From the NCBI GenBank assembly GCA_022709695.1, contig JAKLII010000001.1, positions 150,881 to 214,880 of the forward strand: a DNA stretch of 64,000 nt, in the 5' to 3' direction. Positions 61,686 to 64,000 of this stretch are shown piece after piece (position 1 is the first letter of the stretch; each line of letters opens with the position of its first letter). Origin of the DNA: Bacteroidota bacterium. Lineage in GTDB: Bacteria; Bacteroidota; Bacteroidia; Bacteroidales; SKPS01. The notes beneath the pieces are model-generated. The model worked only from the letters and a program-made list of their open reading frames with translations. It ran no database searches and was not told the DNA's origin. The translations under genes and the position numbers were made by a program.

Positions 61686-62303
61686 TCAGATGAACAACAA
61701 CTCCTCTTTCCCTTCGCGAACAATTTCGATACGGTCGTCGGTGCAATCCACCAGGGTAGTAACATGATTATCTCCATAACCCCCATCGATTACCAGATCT
61801 ACCTCATTTTCATAGCGTTCATGGATCAGTTCAGGATCGGTGGTATACTCCAGTATTTCATCATCATCGTGAACGGAACTTGACATCATTGGATGCCCCA
61901 GGCGTCGCACAATTTCACGGGCAATGGAATTATCTGGAATACGGATTCCTATGGTTTTACGGTTTCCTGTTAACAGCTTTGGGATTTTGTTATTGGCTTC
62001 AAGGATGAAAGTAAAGGGGCCGGGAGTGTTTTTTTTGATGACTTTAAATACCTGGGTGGTAATAGGCCGGGTATACATGGACAGATCGGTAAGGTCACAG
62101 AAGATAAAAGAGAATCTGGACTTTTCGGGTTTCACCCCTTTGAGCCATGCCAGCTTTTCTACCGCACGGGGTTTCAGGATGCTGCAACCCATGGCGTACA
62201 CTGAATCGGTCGGATAAATGATGATGCCCCCTTGTAAAAGCACCTCAACTGCCTGATCCAGCAGCTTTTCAGAGGGATTATCGGGGTATATTCTGATCAG
62301 CAT
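61686..62303 (-). CDS. Sua5/YciO/YrdC-family protein (L-threonylcarbamoyladenylate synthase type)
   Basis: A 205-residue protein. IIYPTDSVYAMGCSIL near residue 33 is the family's nucleotide/threonine-binding start, and KPEKSRFSFIFCDLTDLSMY, PFTFILEANNKIPKLL and IGIRIPDNSIAREIVRRLGH are typical. The sequence is closer to YciO than to YrdC/TsaC, so whether it makes threonylcarbamoyl-AMP for t6A of tRNA is uncertain. The start codon lies only 16 bases after the 3' end of the SRP RNA gene on the same strand. Confidence 0.9.
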   Translation of the reverse strand: MLIRIYPDNPSEKLLDQAVEVLLQGGIIIYPTDSVYAMGCSILKPRAVEKLAWLKGVKPEKSRFSFIFCDLTDLSMYTRPITTQVFKVIKKNTPGPFTFILEANNKIPKLLTGNRKTIGIRIPDNSIAREIVRRLGHPMMSSSVHDDDEILEYTTDPELIHERYENEVDLVIDGGYGDNHVTTLVDCTDDRIEIVREGKEELLFI

Positions 62304-62319
62304 AATGGTAAAATAAAAA

Positions 62320-62418
62320 CGGGCAAGCTACTTATATCGCACCGCTACAACTGCCTGCCCTTGCTTCCTTCCGGACCTGGGGGAGTTCAACAGGAGCTGG
62401 TCGTATAAGACTTACCCG
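62320..62418 (-). ncRNA. ffs: Signal recognition particle RNA (small bacterial type)
   Basis: On the minus strand the universally conserved SRP domain IV reads CCAGGTCCGGAAGGAAGCA, with the GGAA tetraloop and asymmetric loop, near 62380-62361. The 5' and 3' ends pair with each other (CGGGTAAG... with ...CTTGCCCG, and CTTATA with TATAAG), giving a closed RNA of about 99 nt. A T-rich tail (62319-62311) follows directly, as expected for termination. The RNA binds Ffh to target membrane proteins. Confidence 0.95.
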
Positions 62419-62422
62419 CGTG

Positions 62423-62430
62423 CAAATATA
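62423..62430 (-). promoter_or_regulatory. -7 promoter element of ffs
   Basis: The minus strand reads TATATTTG, an exact TAnnTTTG match placed 5 bases before the inferred 5' end of the SRP RNA, and TTTG lies 16 bases further upstream. The match between this element and the independently folded RNA end makes it one of the best-supported promoters here. Confidence 0.75.
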
Positions 62431-62582
62431 CGATGTTTTTGGTTTGCAAAGCACTTCCTCTTGAAAATGTTGAGGTGGTTTAGGGAGTTGAGAAAGTTGA
62501 GATTTGTTTGACAGTGTAAATTGTTGTATACTGCCATTTAAAAAAGCAGTGAACTATAGTATGGATTGTTAGAAAAAACCTG

Positions 62583-62590
62583 TAGGTTTG
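62583..62590 (+). promoter_or_regulatory. -7 promoter element TAGGTTTG
   Basis: An exact TAnnTTTG match 17 bases before the DUF4199 start codon. TTG at 62566-62568 is a weak -33 at short spacing. The remaining bases between ffs and this element show no gene. Confidence 0.5.
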
Positions 62591-62607
62591 CATAAAATTT
62601 CACCTTT

Positions 62608-63198
62608 ATGAATACGAATAAATCTGTATTTATCAATGGAGTCATCAGGTTCGGACTCATTTCGGCAGCGGTGTTTGCTTTATACTGTATTCTGATCTAT
62701 GTGCTTGAAGTAAACATCTTCGCTCCCTTTTTCTCCATTTTCAGCCTTTTGCTCACCATCCTGTTCATGGTTGTTCCCATGGTGATGGGTATCAGGTACA
62801 TCAACAAGATGCAGGTTTCGCCGATGGGGTTTGGCAGCAAATACCTGGCTGCATTGCTGATCGGATTTATCGGAATGCTTGTATATTCGATTTTGTTCTG
62901 GATCCTCATGTATCAGGTCGATCCTGCCTACATGGCTGGTATGCAGGAGCAGTTTATCTCAGACATGTACGACCGGTTTGCAGAAGCTGGAATGTCTGAA
63001 GATCTTGTGGCTTCCCAGATGGAGCGGATTATCCGCCAGATGGAAAGAGCGAAGGATCCGGTGAGGAACCTTCTTACTTCTCTTGCATCGTCCATCATCA
63101 CACCGGGACTTATCGGACTGATTGTGGCAGCGGCTGTGAATACCCGCCGGTATCATGAAGATCATATTGTTGTACTGGACGAGGAAACAGGCAAATAA
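62608..63198 (+). CDS. DUF4199-family membrane protein
   Basis: A 196-residue protein with four membrane helices (FGLISAAVFALYCILIYVL, IFSLLLTILFMVVPMVMG, YLAALLIGFIGMLVYSILFW and SIITPGLIGLIVAAAVN) and a soluble loop between the third and fourth (about 110-155, with YDRFAEAGMSEDLVAS). This is the DUF4199 family, found almost only in Bacteroidota and without known function. Its stop codon overlaps the start codon of the next gene (TAATG), so translation of the two is coupled. A role near polyprenyl-linked glycan synthesis is suggested by that neighbour only. Confidence 0.85.
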   Translation: MNTNKSVFINGVIRFGLISAAVFALYCILIYVLEVNIFAPFFSIFSLLLTILFMVVPMVMGIRYINKMQVSPMGFGSKYLAALLIGFIGMLVYSILFWILMYQVDPAYMAGMQEQFISDMYDRFAEAGMSEDLVASQMERIIRQMERAKDPVRNLLTSLASSIITPGLIGLIVAAAVNTRRYHEDHIVVLDEETGK

Positions 63199-64000
63199 TG
63201 GATATCAGCATAGTTGTTCCCCTGCTCAACGAAGAGGAATCACTTCCCGAGCTTTGCCAATGGATCGACCAGGTAATGCAGGAACATGGTTACACCTACG
63301 AGATCATACTGATGGATGACGGCAGTACAGATGCCTCGTGGAATGTAATCAGCCGTCTTGCCAAGGAGAATCCAAGTATAAAAGGGATCAGGTTTCAGCG
63401 GAACTACGGAAAGAGTGCTGCACTTCATACCGGATTTCAGCATGTTACAGGCGATGTGGTGATTACCATGGACGCGGATTTACAGGACAGCCCTGATGAA
63501 ATACCCGGGCTTTACCGGATGGTGATGGAGGAAGGGTACGACCTGGTTTCAGGCTGGAAGAAAAAAAGGTATGATCCGCTTAGCAAGACTGTTCCTACCA
63601 AACTTTACAACTGGGCCACACGCAAGATGTCGGGCATAAAGCTGCACGACTTCAACTGTGGATTAAAGGCATACAGGAATGTAGTAATCAAGAACATAGA
63701 GATTTATGGGGAGATGCATCGATACATCCCTGTAATCGCCAAATGGGCCGGGTTTGGGAACATCGGCGAGAAGGTAGTGCAACACCGGGCACGGCAATAC
63801 GGAGAAACTAAATTCGGCATGGAGCGGTTTATCCGCGGACCGCTTGATTTGCTCACCATCTCCTTTGTGGGTAAGTTTCGCAAACGCCCGATGCACCTGT
63901 TCGGGATCCTGGGCACCATCATATTCATTATCGGTTTCGGGATCGCCGGATATCTGGTGTATGTAAAGATATTCCACGATGTGTACAAGATGACCGACAG
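63198..64000 (+). CDS. GT2 glycosyltransferase (DPM1/ArnC-like), 3' end outside window
   Basis: The gene starts at the ATG overlapping the DUF4199 stop and is open to the window edge (267 codons visible). The GT-A domain has ISIVVPLLNEEESLPELC, LMDDGSTDAS, FQRNYGKSAALHTGF and the DxD-type TMDADLQDSPDEI, followed by HRARQYGETKFG near the acceptor site. The visible end has the start of a membrane helix pair (FGILGTIIFIIGFGIAGYLV). This fits the group that transfers sugar to polyprenyl phosphate (DPM1, ArnC, GtrB). In other Bacteroidota, from memory, a similar DUF4199-GT2 pair occurs. Substrate unknown. Confidence 0.93.
   Translation, partial: MDISIVVPLLNEEESLPELCQWIDQVMQEHGYTYEIILMDDGSTDASWNVISRLAKENPSIKGIRFQRNYGKSAALHTGFQHVTGDVVITMDADLQDSPDEIPGLYRMVMEEGYDLVSGWKKKRYDPLSKTVPTKLYNWATRKMSGIKLHDFNCGLKAYRNVVIKNIEIYGEMHRYIPVIAKWAGFGNIGEKVVQHRARQYGETKFGMERFIRGPLDLLTISFVGKFRKRPMHLFGILGTIIFIIGFGIAGYLVYVKIFHDVYKMTD

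Overview
The window is chromosomal DNA of a Bacteroidota bacterium, most likely from the Bacteroidales/Marinilabiliales side of the phylum. The evidence is a TonB-dependent receptor with an N-terminal carboxypeptidase-regulatory-like domain, a secreted protein with a type IX secretion C-terminal sorting domain, lipoprotein FKBP isomerases next to a DHH phosphoesterase and ndk, PyrB-PyrI, DUF4199 and DUF6340 proteins, and repeated exact matches to the Bacteroidota -7 promoter element TAnnTTTG. No plasmid, phage or complete insertion sequence was seen. Genes are dense and mostly of housekeeping type. The annotation rests on reading translated sequences and motifs by eye; no database search was run.

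Layout. 1-4649: a TonB-dependent receptor cut by the window edge, a periplasmic TonB_C-like/TPR protein and a type IX secreted protein. 4654-14606: rarA, an acyl-CoA synthetase, clpC, gyrA and a TPR protein. 14607-15679: about 1.07 kb without genes, holding two families of structured tandem repeats and AT-rich short repeats. 15680-23267: two adjacent giant (about 1260-residue) exported TraB/GumN-family proteins; the second keeps the catalytic motifs and the first has lost them. 23276-29674: an M48 protease with a VWA membrane protein, an outer-membrane-type protein, and a glycosyltransferase fused to what looks like a degenerate polyprenyl glycosylphosphotransferase. 29839-37923: a 2-oxo acid dehydrogenase E2, a GtrA-like protein, a pyruvate kinase remnant, an IS66-OrfA-derived protein with AT-hook-like motifs, a conserved protein of unknown function, a GNAT-like protein, a TIGR01777 epimerase, an HMCES/YedK protein and an IMPACT/YigZ protein.

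38278-47455: dnaA followed by a low-molecular-weight phosphatase, a PLP dehydratase and an RsmI-like methyltransferase; argS; a cyclic-2,3-diphosphoglycerate-synthetase-like GTPase; and pyrB-pyrI-yggS. 47561-51752: two different phosphate transporters side by side, both with PhoU-like cytoplasmic tails. 51824-57141: a multi-domain FKBP, a second FKBP and an NrnA-like phosphoesterase in one operon; ndk; an XRE regulator whose coding sequence carries palindromes matching one at its own start codon; and a DUF6340 lipoprotein. 57167-64000: a large FAD/Fe-S dehydrogenase, a class III aminotransferase with a cupin, a Sua5/YciO protein, the SRP RNA, a DUF4199 protein and a GT2 glycosyltransferase cut by the window edge.

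The most unusual items are the active/inactive TraB-family pair, the XRE gene with possible embedded operators, the IS66-derived AT-hook protein, the glycosyltransferase/pseudo-phosphotransferase fusion, and the nested-hairpin repeats.
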